DNA from: JAJYIW01 sp036787065 | GTDB lineage: Bacteria; Chloroflexota; Anaerolineae; Anaerolineales; Anaerolineaceae | Length of the DNA: 10,491 nt | Direction: 5' to 3' | Assembly: GCA_036787065.1 (NCBI GenBank) | Contig: DAIQPZ010000090.1 | Location: forward strand, 1 to 10,491 | In this document: in pieces, positions 1 through 6,237 of the stretch | Numbering within the stretch: the first letter of the stretch is position 1 | Layout of the letters: each line of letters starts with the position of its first letter | The notes under the pieces: model-generated | Seen by the model: only the letters and a program-made list of their open reading frames with translations | Told to the model about the DNA's origin: nothing | Databases searched by the model: none | Made by a program: the position numbers and the translations under genes

Positions 1-34
1 AAACATGGTCAGATGCGTTTCCAGGGTTTCTTCA

Positions 35-387
35 GGTCTATGAAGAGGGCGTATGCCATACGCCCCTACGGATGCGGATCAATCTGATTGCGGCGATCTG
101 TGTATTGGCGTAGGGGCGTATGGCATACGCCAATGCGGATGCGGATCAATCTGATTGCGGCGATCTGTGTATTGGCGTAGGGGCGTATGGCATACGCCAA
201 TGCGGATGCGAGGCGATCGGAGCGCGGCGGACGGGTCATCTGACAGGGTCGGGGGTGTGCCTCGCCCTTGGTATATAGAGATCGAGCGGTTGAGGCAGGC
301 TGCGCTCCAGCCCGCGTTTGAAGGCACGTTGAGGTAGGATGACCTGGTTTGAGTAGGGGCGTATGGCATACGCCTTCTTCATAGACC
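35..387. repeat. Inverted-repeat-bounded cluster of palindromes (MITE-like)
   Basis: The first 35 bases (35-69) and the last 35 bases (353-387) are reverse complements with a single mismatch. The match covers the palindrome described separately plus a further 12 bases (GGTCTATGAAGA) at the outer ends, so it is more than chance pairing of the common palindrome. The interior holds a 67-bp tandem repeat and about 145 bp of GC-rich sequence with no convincing reading frame. There is no obvious target-site duplication: TTCA lies to the left and AGGG to the right. It may be a non-autonomous mobile element, or simply two palindromes inserted in opposite orientation. No transposase gene is present. 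Confidence 0.5.
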
Positions 388-412
388 AGGGCGTATGCCA
401 TACGCCCCTACG
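47..412. repeat. Five copies of a REP-like palindrome
   Basis: The core GGCGTATGSCATACGCC is a near-perfect palindrome followed on one side by CCTACG, which gives each copy a direction. Copies lie at 47-70 (forward), 109-131 (reverse), 176-198 (reverse), 353-374 (reverse) and 389-412 (forward). The last two face each other across a 14-base gap, so 353-412 can also fold as one long hairpin. Dispersed intergenic palindromes of this general look, flanked by GTAGGGG/CCCCTAC, are familiar from environmental bacterial genomes, and I infer membership of such a REP-like family. No coding function is visible. Confidence 0.8.
71..204. repeat. Tandem repeat, 67-bp unit, two copies
   Basis: The unit 71-137 is repeated exactly at 138-204. 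A third copy starts at 205 but matches for only 6 bases (GATGCG) before diverging. Each unit ends with a reverse-oriented copy of the GGCGTATGGCATACGCC palindrome, so the duplication carried a palindrome with it. The absence of any mismatch suggests a recent duplication by slippage or unequal recombination, or an assembly artefact. Confidence 0.9.
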
Positions 413-521
413 AAGAAAGATAATCCCAAAAGGGCGAAGGTATTGTTTAATGATACGCCTTTATTTGCGCTGATTCACTCAGCATCCCCCGAATGGTTAC
501 CCCTAGAATCATAACACCTCG

Positions 522-542
522 ATAGAATAAATGTTCTATAAT
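522..542 (+). promoter_or_regulatory. Candidate -10 box within a small palindrome
   Basis: TATAAT (537-542) is a consensus -10 box about 50 bases upstream of the zinc-ribbon ORF. No good -35 box is found at the expected distance (511-519 reads ATAACACCT). A dyad, ATAGAA-N6-TTCTAT (522-539), overlaps the -10 box. A repressor bound there would block transcription, but the site is short and AT-rich and could be chance. Confidence 0.35.
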
Positions 543-580
543 GAGTTGGGTGATTTCGCCACAGAGGATTTTCTTTAAAT

Positions 581-588
581 AAAGGTGG
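581..588 (+). promoter_or_regulatory. Ribosome binding site choosing ATG 594
   Basis: AAAGGTGG sits five bases before ATG 594. An in-frame GTG at 585 lies inside this Shine-Dalgarno-like stretch, so 594 is the better start. Confidence 0.55.
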
Positions 589-593
589 TCACG

Positions 594-788
594 ATGAAAA
601 AGAAAACGATCAGCATCTGGACCTGGTGCCCGCAGTGTACCGTGCGGACGGACCATGAGCGCATCGACCGGTATTACCGCTGCGGTCAATGCGACTGTCT
701 CCATATTGGAGCGCAAATTATCGACAAACTCCTGGGGATGGAGACCTCTGGAGTTATTCAAAACCGGGGAGTTTACCATGGCATCTGA
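594..788 (+). CDS. Small zinc-ribbon protein (64 aa)
   Basis: The protein has two CxxC pairs, CPQC near residue 12 and CGQC near residue 31, separated by 17 residues. This is the spacing of a compact zinc ribbon, so it probably binds one structural zinc ion. The N-terminus is lysine-rich (MKKK), and no membrane segment or catalytic motif is visible. After the second CxxC the sequence continues for about 30 residues with no recognisable feature. ATG 594 is chosen over GTG 585 because of the Shine-Dalgarno at 581-588. The stop overlaps the next ORF by 11 bp, which suggests translational coupling. Small zinc ribbons of this size are often of unknown role; binding of nucleic acid or protein is possible. 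I cannot assign a family. The gene may be genuine or part of a decaying region, since a truncated gene lies 300 bp downstream. Confidence 0.55.
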   Translation: MKKKTISIWTWCPQCTVRTDHERIDRYYRCGQCDCLHIGAQIIDKLLGMETSGVIQNRGVYHGI

Positions 789-1026
789 AACCCGCATCAG
801 CCCAAAGTATCTTGCCCAGGTATTAGGGGTGCCCGGCTATTTATTCTCCGATCTATCCTTTATCCGGGGGACATTGTTGCAAAACGGGTGGGTCGAAGTG
901 AATGACCCCTCCACGCCCGCGATTAATGGGACTATCCTGGCAGGGGAGGCGCCGGGTCCCACCCCCCGGTCCGCACTTTTCATACCGAGGCTGATCCGAG
1001 TGGTTGTGAAAGTTAGCGGCCATTGA
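778..1026 (+). CDS. Hypothetical protein (82 aa)
   Basis: This ORF starts at ATG 778 after a good Shine-Dalgarno (GGGGAG, 766-771, 6-base spacing) and overlaps the end of the zinc-ribbon ORF by 11 bp. The reading frame is open further upstream, but nothing there resembles a start with a binding site. The first 50 or so residues (ISPKYLAQVLGVPGYLF and following) read like ordinary soluble protein. The last 25 are rich in proline, arginine and valine and look less natural, which may mean the 3' end is frameshifted or replaced. I do not recognise the family. The stop overlaps the -35 box of the next gene's promoter. Being real and coupled to the zinc-ribbon gene is the preferred reading, but a remnant is quite possible. 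Confidence 0.4.
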   Translation: MASETRISPKYLAQVLGVPGYLFSDLSFIRGTLLQNGWVEVNDPSTPAINGTILAGEAPGPTPRSALFIPRLIRVVVKVSGH

Positions 1027-1052
1027 TTTGGGTTGGCTGTTGCGCTTATAAT
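1023..1052 (+). promoter_or_regulatory. Sigma-70-type promoter of the nitroreductase remnant
   Basis: TTGATT (1023-1028) and a perfect TATAAT (1047-1052) are 18 bases apart. Transcription would start near 1059, just ahead of the Shine-Dalgarno GAGG (1074-1077) and ATG 1083. It is the best promoter-like sequence in the window. Confidence 0.6.
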
Positions 1053-1082
1053 CGAAGTATGTCATTAATCAGCGAGGTCTCA

Positions 1083-1319
1083 ATGGCCAACCCAGTCATC
1101 GAAGTGATTAACCGCTACGGTCCGGCCCGTCATTACCAGCCGGATGCGCTGCCACCCACCCTGTCCGAAAGCATCATAATGGCTGCACAACACACTTCAA
1201 GTTCATCCAATCTGCAGGTCAACAGCGTGGTCACCCTAACCGATCCGGTTAAACGATCGCACCTGTCCGAGCTGTGTGGCAACCAGCGCCATATTGCTGA
1301 AGCGCCCGCCTCTGAATGA
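1083..1319 (+). pseudogene. Truncated NfsA/NfrA-type nitroreductase (N-terminal 78 aa)
   Basis: The translation matches the start of FMN-dependent NAD(P)H nitroreductases of the NfsA/NfrA group. It opens with NPVIEVINRYGPARHYQPD, where family members have a His-Arg-Ser-x-Arg segment. It continues with AAQHTSSSSNLQ, the serine-rich flavin-binding stretch, then TDPVKR and LCGNQRHIAEAP. Intact proteins are about 240-250 residues and continue from this point into a Phe-x-Val-x-Cys-Ala-Asp strand. Here the frame ends in Ser-Glu-stop at 1317-1319, and no frame after 1319 resumes the family. About two thirds of the protein is missing, including most of the dimer interface and flavin site, so an active enzyme is very unlikely. 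ATG 1083 is chosen for GAGG at 1074-1077; an in-frame ATG at 1059 has no binding site. The promoter and start remain intact, so the truncation looks recent. Confidence 0.7.
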
Positions 1320-1502
1320 AGTTTTACATTACCAAACAAAGATTCGGTCTCAAGTAGCCGGTGACTTTTCAAAGTGAAGATAAATTGCTCGGACCCATCC
1401 GGTAAAATAATCTGACCCTGGTTCTTTTTATCCTGATCACCCGATCACTTGGGTAAAGAATGCTTTATAAAATGGCTTACGTTTGTTTACAAATTTCGCA
1501 TT
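1320..1502. other. AT-rich spacer after the truncated gene
   Basis: No ORF, RNA gene or clear terminator is seen. The stretch contains a short direct repeat, GATCACCC-GATCAC (1435-1448), and several A/T-rich -10-like words such as TATAAA at 1466-1471. None has a -35 box at proper spacing. The deletion or insertion that removed the end of the nitroreductase gene must join here. The promoter of the ABC operon is presumably within this spacer, but I cannot place it. Confidence 0.4.
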
Positions 1503-1569
1503 TACCTAACCCCGGCCCTTCCCTGAAGGGAAGGGAGCAGAGTTTAAGGGGAGGGTCAGGGAGAGGTTA
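1503..1569. repeat. Short GC-rich hairpin repeat ending at the ABC start codon
   Basis: The 67-bp stretch begins CCTAACCCCGGCCC and ends GGGAGAGGTTA, so its tips (CCTAACC and GGTTA) are partly inverted. Inside is an 8-bp stem CCCTTCCC (1516-1523) with loop TGAA and GGGAAGGG (1528-1535). From memory this resembles a family of purine/pyrimidine-biased intergenic repeats in environmental genomes; I cannot confirm copy number here. Its right end supplies the purine-rich Shine-Dalgarno (GGGAGAGG, 1559-1566) of the gene at 1570. Confidence 0.6.
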
Positions 1570-3321
1570 ATGACTTTTTCCTTCCGCCAATATTGGGAGC
1601 TGCTTGCTACACACATCCGCCCCCAGCGCGGGCGCTTTGCCGGGCTGGTGACGTTGATGTTTTTTAGCATCGGGCTGCAGGTGGTCAACCCGCAGATCCT
1701 GCGCTTCTTTATAGATGCTGCTTTAGGTGGGGGTGCGGTCCAGACACTGACCCTGGCAGCGCTGGCCTTCATCGGCATTGCCCTTATGCAGCAGGGGATT
1801 TCGGTGAGCGTGACCTACCTGGGCGAGTCGTTGGCCTGGACGGCCACCAATGCGCTTCGGTCCGACCTGGCCCGCCATTGCCTGAACCTGGATATGAGCT
1901 TCCACAACAATCATACCCCCGGTGAATTGATCGAGCGCATCGATGGAGACGTCTCCGAGATGGCCAATTTTTTCTCGCAGTTCATAGTAACCCTGCTGGG
2001 TAATGGCCTGTTAATGGTGGGCATCCTGGCTGCCCTTTTCAGGGAAAACTGGATCGCCGGCCTGGTTTTTACTATTTTTTCGGGGGCGGCACTGCTGGCG
2101 CTCAGCCGGGTGCGCAACCTGGCGGTCAAGGAGCATAAGGCCAGACGCCAGGCTGAAGCAGAGCTCTTTGGCTTCGTGGAAGAACAGCTCACCGGTACGG
2201 AAGATATCCGTTCGAGCGGCGCAGTGACTTTTAGCCTGCGCGAACTGTTCCGCCTGCAGGGCAACATTTTCCGCAGCGATCGCAAGGCCCACCAGAAGGG
2301 GTGGTGGATCGATAACCTGATGATTGCCATGCTGGTGTTGGGCAACCTGCTGGCGATGGGCTCCGGGTATACCTTGTTTAAAATGGGCGCCATCACGATC
2401 GGTACGGTGTACCTGTTTATTTACTATATTAACCAGCTTGAGGCGCCGTTGTGGACGCTGACGCGCCAGGTGGGTAATTTCCAGACGATTGGGGCATGCG
2501 TTGAGCGCCTCACGGAGCTTAAGAACACCCATCCGGTAGTGCAGGATAACCCTGGCCGTGATGGTCACCTGCCGGCTGGTCCTCTGGGCCTGGCATTTGA
2601 GGACGTTTCATTTTCTTATAACAGTGAAGAAACCATTTTGACCCACCTGACCTTTCAGGTTAAACCAGGGAAGGTGCTTGGGCTGTTGGGTCGCACCGGG
2701 AGTGGGAAAACGACCATCACGCGGCTGGTGTTTCGCTTGTATGAACCCAGTCAGGGGCAGATTTCGATCGAGGGAAAAGACCTGCGCTCATGCGACTTGC
2801 AGGCACTGCGCCAGAGGGTCGGCATGGTCACCCAGGAGGTGCAGCTTTTCCACGCCAGCGTGCGCGATAACCTGACTTTTTTTGATAGCAGCATACCCGA
2901 CGCATCCATCATCGCCGTCCTGGAGGATCTGGAGCTGGGTGATTGGCTGCGCGGGCTGCCGGCTGGTCTCGATACTGAACTGCAGGCGGGTGGGCACAGC
3001 CTTTCGGCTGGGGAAGCCCAGTTGTTGGCTTTCGCGCGTATCTTTTTACGCAACCCTGGCCTGGTGATCCTGGACGAGGCTTCTTCCCGCCTCGACCCAG
3101 CCACCGAACAGCGCGTCGAGCGGGCGATCGATAAACTGCTGCGCGACCGGACCGCGATTGTGATCGCTCACCGCCTGGGCACCGTGGAGCGGGCAGACGA
3201 TATCATGATCCTGGATGACGGAAAAATCAGCGAGTTTGGGGATCGCGCCAGTCTGGCGGCCAACCCGGGCTCAACGTTTTACCATCTCCTGCAAACCGGG
3301 ATGGAAGAGGTGCTGGTATGA
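1570..3321 (+). CDS. ABC exporter half-transporter with catalytic Glu and degenerate signature (583 aa)
   Basis: This is a fused permease/ATPase of the type IV (MDR-like) exporter fold. About six membrane helices lie at 23-47, 57-80, 134-157, 161-178, 249-270 and 275-292. The nucleotide-binding domain spans about 340-575: Walker A GRTGSGKT (374-381), Q-loop Gln422, signature LSAGE (478-482), Walker B LVILDE with catalytic Glu503, and switch His534. The signature departs from LSGGQ at two positions, whereas Walker B and the switch are canonical. The next gene shows the reverse pattern, so the two proteins very likely pair as an asymmetric heterodimer. In that dimer this protein contributes the ATP-hydrolysing Walker motifs. 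The start is ATG 1570, with the Shine-Dalgarno supplied by the repeat just upstream. The stop overlaps the next start in ATGA. The substrate cannot be told from sequence; lipids, drugs or peptides are typical. Confidence 0.93.
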   Translation: MTFSFRQYWELLATHIRPQRGRFAGLVTLMFFSIGLQVVNPQILRFFIDAALGGGAVQTLTLAALAFIGIALMQQGISVSVTYLGESLAWTATNALRSDLARHCLNLDMSFHNNHTPGELIERIDGDVSEMANFFSQFIVTLLGNGLLMVGILAALFRENWIAGLVFTIFSGAALLALSRVRNLAVKEHKARRQAEAELFGFVEEQLTGTEDIRSSGAVTFSLRELFRLQGNIFRSDRKAHQKGWWIDNLMIAMLVLGNLLAMGSGYTLFKMGAITIGTVYLFIYYINQLEAPLWTLTRQVGNFQTIGACVERLTELKNTHPVVQDNPGRDGHLPAGPLGLAFEDVSFSYNSEETILTHLTFQVKPGKVLGLLGRTGSGKTTITRLVFRLYEPSQGQISIEGKDLRSCDLQALRQRVGMVTQEVQLFHASVRDNLTFFDSSIPDASIIAVLEDLELGDWLRGLPAGLDTELQAGGHSLSAGEAQLLAFARIFLRNPGLVILDEASSRLDPATEQRVERAIDKLLRDRTAIVIAHRLGTVERADDIMILDDGKISEFGDRASLAANPGSTFYHLLQTGMEEVLV

Positions 3322-5156
3322 GTGCCAAGGCCGCTGAAGCCGAAGCCGCTGAGGCCGAAACCGTTGAAAATGCGGCAAATGACGCCAAAGTATCCGCATT
3401 ACCCGCCTGGCGCGTCATCCTGGAGATGGTCGGTTTTCGTTTTGGTTATTGGTTGATCGACCTGGTCGCGGTGAGCCTGGCACGGCTGACCATGACCATC
3501 TTGCCAGGCCTGGTGATGCGCGCGTTCTTCGACTTGCTTTCGGGGCAGGGCGCGCCGGGGGTCAACTTATGGACGATTATGGCGATGTTGGCTGCGGTTT
3601 ATGTGGGCCGGCTTATATCGGCTTACGGTTTTGTTTACGCGGATGTGCCCATCTTCTCTGAGATGGCTTATTTGCTCCGCAGGAACCTGCTCAAGCACAT
3701 CCTGCGCCGGCCTGGGGCTGCCCCATTGCCCGATTCCCCCGGTGAAGCGGTTAGCCGTTTTCGCAATGATGTCATGGAAATTCCCCTGTTTACCCTGTGG
3801 TTCAATGACATCATCTCCGGGATTGGCGTGACGGTCACATCGATAGTGATGATGCTGAACATTAATGTGTGGGTGACCGTGTTTGCGCTGGCGCCGGTGC
3901 TGCTGGTGGGGGTGATCGCCAATGTCGCCACCAGCCGAATCACCCGTTACAGGCGTGCCAGCCGCCAGGCGACCGGCAAAGTCACCGGCTTTATCAGCGA
4001 GCTGTTCGGCGCAGCCCAGGTGATCAAGGTCGCCACGGCTGAGCGCAACGTGATCGCCCATTTTGAGCGCCTGAATGAGGAACGACGGCGGTTGACCTTG
4101 CGCGAACGGCTTTTCGATGAGGTGTTGAGCTCAATCTGGCATAATGCCAGCAGCCTGGGAGCCGGGGTGATCCTCTTGTTGGCCGGGCAGGCCATGCGCG
4201 CTGGCACCTTTACCATCGGAGATTTCTCATTGTTCGTCTACTTATTGACGAGTGTGGGTGATATGACCACCTTTACCGGCATGATCGTGGCGCGTTACAA
4301 ACAGCTCAACGTATCTGTGGAACGCATGTACCGGCTGATGGAAGGGGCGCCCTTCAATGCCCTGGTGGAACGTGCGCCGGCCAACCTGGATGGACCGATG
4401 CCAGTCGTGGAATACCCGGCGCCTGTGCCAGCCGACCGCCTGGAAAAGTTGGAGGTCAACGACCTGGCTTACACCTATCCTAACAGTGATAATGGCATCT
4501 CCGGGGTCAATCTAAGTCTCGCGCGGGGCACCCTGACGGTGATAACCGGGCGTGTCGGTTCCGGAAAGACCACCCTTCTGCGCACCCTGCTCGGTCTTCT
4601 CCCCAAGGATGGCGGCGAGGTGCGCTGGAATGGGGTAAGCGTGGAGAACGCGGGTGATTTTTTCTGCCCACCGCGCTGCGCTTATACCGCCCAGGTACCG
4701 CGTCTGTTCAGCGACAGCCTGCGCAATAACATTTTGCTCGGAATGGAAAAAGATGATGGTGCGATTCGCGAGGCGGCTCGATTGGCGGTACTGGAGCGCG
4801 ACCTGGATGCGCTGGAAAACGGCCTTGAAACCCGGGTGGGACCGCGTGGGGTGAAGCTTTCGGGTGGGCAGGCCCATCGCACAGCCGCGGCGCGCATGTT
4901 CGTACGCCAACCCGAACTGCTGGTGTTCGATGACCTGTCCAGTGCGTTGGATGTGGAGACTGAGCGGTTGATGTGGGAACGCCTGTTCGCCGGAAACAGC
5001 GCTACATGCCTGGTGGTCTCACACCGGCGGCCCGTCCTGCGACGGGCGGACCAGATCATCGTGATGAAAGATGGGCGGGTGGTGGCGCAGGGCAAGCTGG
5101 ACGATCTGCTGGCCACATGCGATGAAATGCGAAGTTTATGGGCGCATGAAACATAG
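3318..5156 (+). CDS. ABC exporter half-transporter with Asp in place of catalytic Glu (612 aa)
   Basis: This is the partner of the preceding gene, in the same membrane-plus-ATPase arrangement. A soluble Ala/Glu-rich tail (residues 3-22) precedes membrane helices near 43-67, 83-108, 160-181, 183-205, 275-297 and 300-318. The nucleotide-binding domain has Walker A GRVGSGKT (411-418), a perfect LSGGQ signature (514-518), Walker B LLVFDD in which Asp539 replaces the catalytic Glu, and switch His569. In a head-to-tail dimer, its LSGGQ completes the active site of the first protein. Its own Walker motifs pair with the first protein's LSAGE to form a degenerate, slowly hydrolysing site, as in TM287/288-type exporters. 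Translation starts at ATG 3318 within the ATGA overlap, pointing to coupled synthesis in equal amounts. No terminator directly follows the stop; the nearest strong hairpin is about 320 bp downstream. Confidence 0.93.
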   Translation: MSAKAAEAEAAEAETVENAANDAKVSALPAWRVILEMVGFRFGYWLIDLVAVSLARLTMTILPGLVMRAFFDLLSGQGAPGVNLWTIMAMLAAVYVGRLISAYGFVYADVPIFSEMAYLLRRNLLKHILRRPGAAPLPDSPGEAVSRFRNDVMEIPLFTLWFNDIISGIGVTVTSIVMMLNINVWVTVFALAPVLLVGVIANVATSRITRYRRASRQATGKVTGFISELFGAAQVIKVATAERNVIAHFERLNEERRRLTLRERLFDEVLSSIWHNASSLGAGVILLLAGQAMRAGTFTIGDFSLFVYLLTSVGDMTTFTGMIVARYKQLNVSVERMYRLMEGAPFNALVERAPANLDGPMPVVEYPAPVPADRLEKLEVNDLAYTYPNSDNGISGVNLSLARGTLTVITGRVGSGKTTLLRTLLGLLPKDGGEVRWNGVSVENAGDFFCPPRCAYTAQVPRLFSDSLRNNILLGMEKDDGAIREAARLAVLERDLDALENGLETRVGPRGVKLSGGQAHRTAAARMFVRQPELLVFDDLSSALDVETERLMWERLFAGNSATCLVVSHRRPVLRRADQIIVMKDGRVVAQGKLDDLLATCDEMRSLWAHET

Positions 5157-5452
5157 CATAGAAGCGGATCCAGGTAAATGACCTCAAGAGATTCGTATAC
5201 TGCCGCGACCGCCAATAAGAGGGTGACAAGGATATTAATCCAACCGGTCCGGTGCAAGCCTTCAACATAACCTCTAATGAAAGGGTATAATGCATCTCGC
5301 ATTGGCCATAAAATGGTTTTCGTAGGAGACTGGTACAGCATTTTTATAATGGAGATCAGAAGGCAATCTACAAACTCTTAATTTATTTTAATATAACCCG
5401 GTATCTTAGTCATTGAAAATTCATCTGACCCGCTATAGTTAATAGGAATAGC
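5157..5452. other. AT-rich intergenic region, no supported gene
   Basis: Base composition drops sharply after the ABC operon. The minus strand is open from 5341 through this stretch and encodes a hydrophobic run (ILVTLLLAVAAVY), but the frame has no clear binding site, no recognisable family, and runs on into the antisense of the ABC gene. TATAAT words occur at 5286-5291 and 5345-5350 on the plus strand without matching -35 boxes. I see nothing that can be assigned. Confidence 0.4.
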
Positions 5453-5544
5453 CGTAACATTTCTATAATTAGGGGGGTGCGGGGTGTTTTAGGGTGCTTC
5501 GCACCCCTAAAACACCCCGCATCCCTGTTTATTGAGATGTTACG
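5453..5544. repeat. 92-bp inverted-repeat element with long GC-rich hairpin
   Basis: The core is a stem 5474-5497 / 5501-5525 with a TTC loop, one unpaired C (5507) and one G-T pair, so it is about 24 bp long. It is continued outward by weaker pairing and closed by a perfect 8-bp pair, CGTAACAT (5453-5460) and ATGTTACG (5537-5544). The inverted repeat therefore spans the whole 92 bp, with an AT-rich outer part and a GC-rich inner part. It could act as a terminator for the ABC operon, but it is not followed by a T-run. The structured ends fit a miniature mobile element equally well. Confidence 0.65.
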
Positions 5545-5700
5545 AATAACATTCTCCTTAAGACAATTGGCCAGAAGAATCCTGGTTGAGTCCCATTGTA
5601 AACAGACAATCACAGGCTAACCATGCTGGAATAACGAACGGTTTATACGATTCAATCGTTCCTGAAAAAATAACAAACACCGGTATTTGATTGATTCATC
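5545..5700. other. Leader region of the surface-enzyme pair
   Basis: This AT-rich stretch of 156 bp has no ORF. It should hold the promoter for the genes at 5701-7718, but no convincing -35/-10 pair is seen. There is also no Shine-Dalgarno before ATG 5701 (the preceding bases read TTGATTGATTCATC), so initiation may be weak or leader-independent. Confidence 0.35.
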
Positions 5701-6237
5701 ATGTGGAATTGGATTAAAAGGAAAAATAAGCATTTCATTTTCATTGGGATTCTATTACCCTATCTGCTGTTAGCCCATCCTCTTTACAATAAGTTTTTCA
5801 TTAAGAATGGAAAACCTGAGAGCGCCATCTTTCAGTTACCAGAGACCACGCCTGGCATTGTCTATAACCTGGTTGAGTTAAGGCCCGTTGTGTACGAAGG
5901 TGAATCCTTATACGAGCTTAAAGGATTTGCTTTTCTGGCAGCTTATCCAACCCAGGTCAACCGGATTACCATCATATTAACCGCCGCCAGCCAGAATCTC
6001 GCCTTCTCTACCAGTACAGTTCCTTTTCCGGACATGATCGAATCGTATCCGGGATATAGACCTGGGATGGAACAGGCAGAATTTAGTATGGTCCTGTCAA
6101 ACCAGGTATTGAAGCCCGGCGTTTACCGGATTGGGGTCCTATTAGAAGACATGGAAGGTTTCGATCGATCGTATGTTTTAACCGGCAGCTCAATTAAAAA
6201 AACCCCCAATACGATCAGTTTTATCCCTGGACCATGA
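5701..6237 (+). CDS. Membrane-anchored protein of unknown function (178 aa)
   Basis: A basic N-terminus (MWNWIKRKNKH) is followed by one hydrophobic helix at about 11-28, so the protein is probably held in the membrane by a signal anchor with the remaining 150 residues outside the cell. That part is rich in beta-forming and aromatic residues (for example ELRPVVYEGESLYELKGFAF) and resembles a single beta-sandwich domain. No cysteines, catalytic motif or known family is recognised. The start is supported by the charge pattern before the helix, although no Shine-Dalgarno is visible. The stop overlaps the start of the sulfatase-like gene by 4 bp (ATGA), so the two are made together, and a role as partner or regulator of that enzyme is a reasonable inference. 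The pair is more AT-rich than the genes on either side, which may indicate transfer. Confidence 0.75.
   Translation: MWNWIKRKNKHFIFIGILLPYLLLAHPLYNKFFIKNGKPESAIFQLPETTPGIVYNLVELRPVVYEGESLYELKGFAFLAAYPTQVNRITIILTAASQNLAFSTSTVPFPDMIESYPGYRPGMEQAEFSMVLSNQVLKPGVYRIGVLLEDMEGFDRSYVLTGSSIKKTPNTISFIPGP

Noticed and set aside
66..401. Open frames on both strands across the palindrome cluster
   Set aside because: They translate the repeats themselves (recurrent VCHTPL and RMPYAP words), lack binding sites, and occur on both strands because of the palindromes.
47..412. The regularly spaced palindromes as a CRISPR array
   Set aside because: Intervals are irregular, copies occur in both orientations, the intervening sequence of two units is identical rather than unique, and no cas gene is present.
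1449..1471. TTGGGT and TATAAA as the promoter of the ABC operon
   Set aside because: The spacing is only 11 bases, too short for a sigma-70-type promoter.
5160..5341. Minus-strand frame with a hydrophobic stretch (ILVTLLLAVAAVY) that might be a membrane-protein fragment
   Set aside because: There is no Shine-Dalgarno, no recognisable family, and the frame continues into the antisense of the ABC gene. A true remnant is possible but unsupported.
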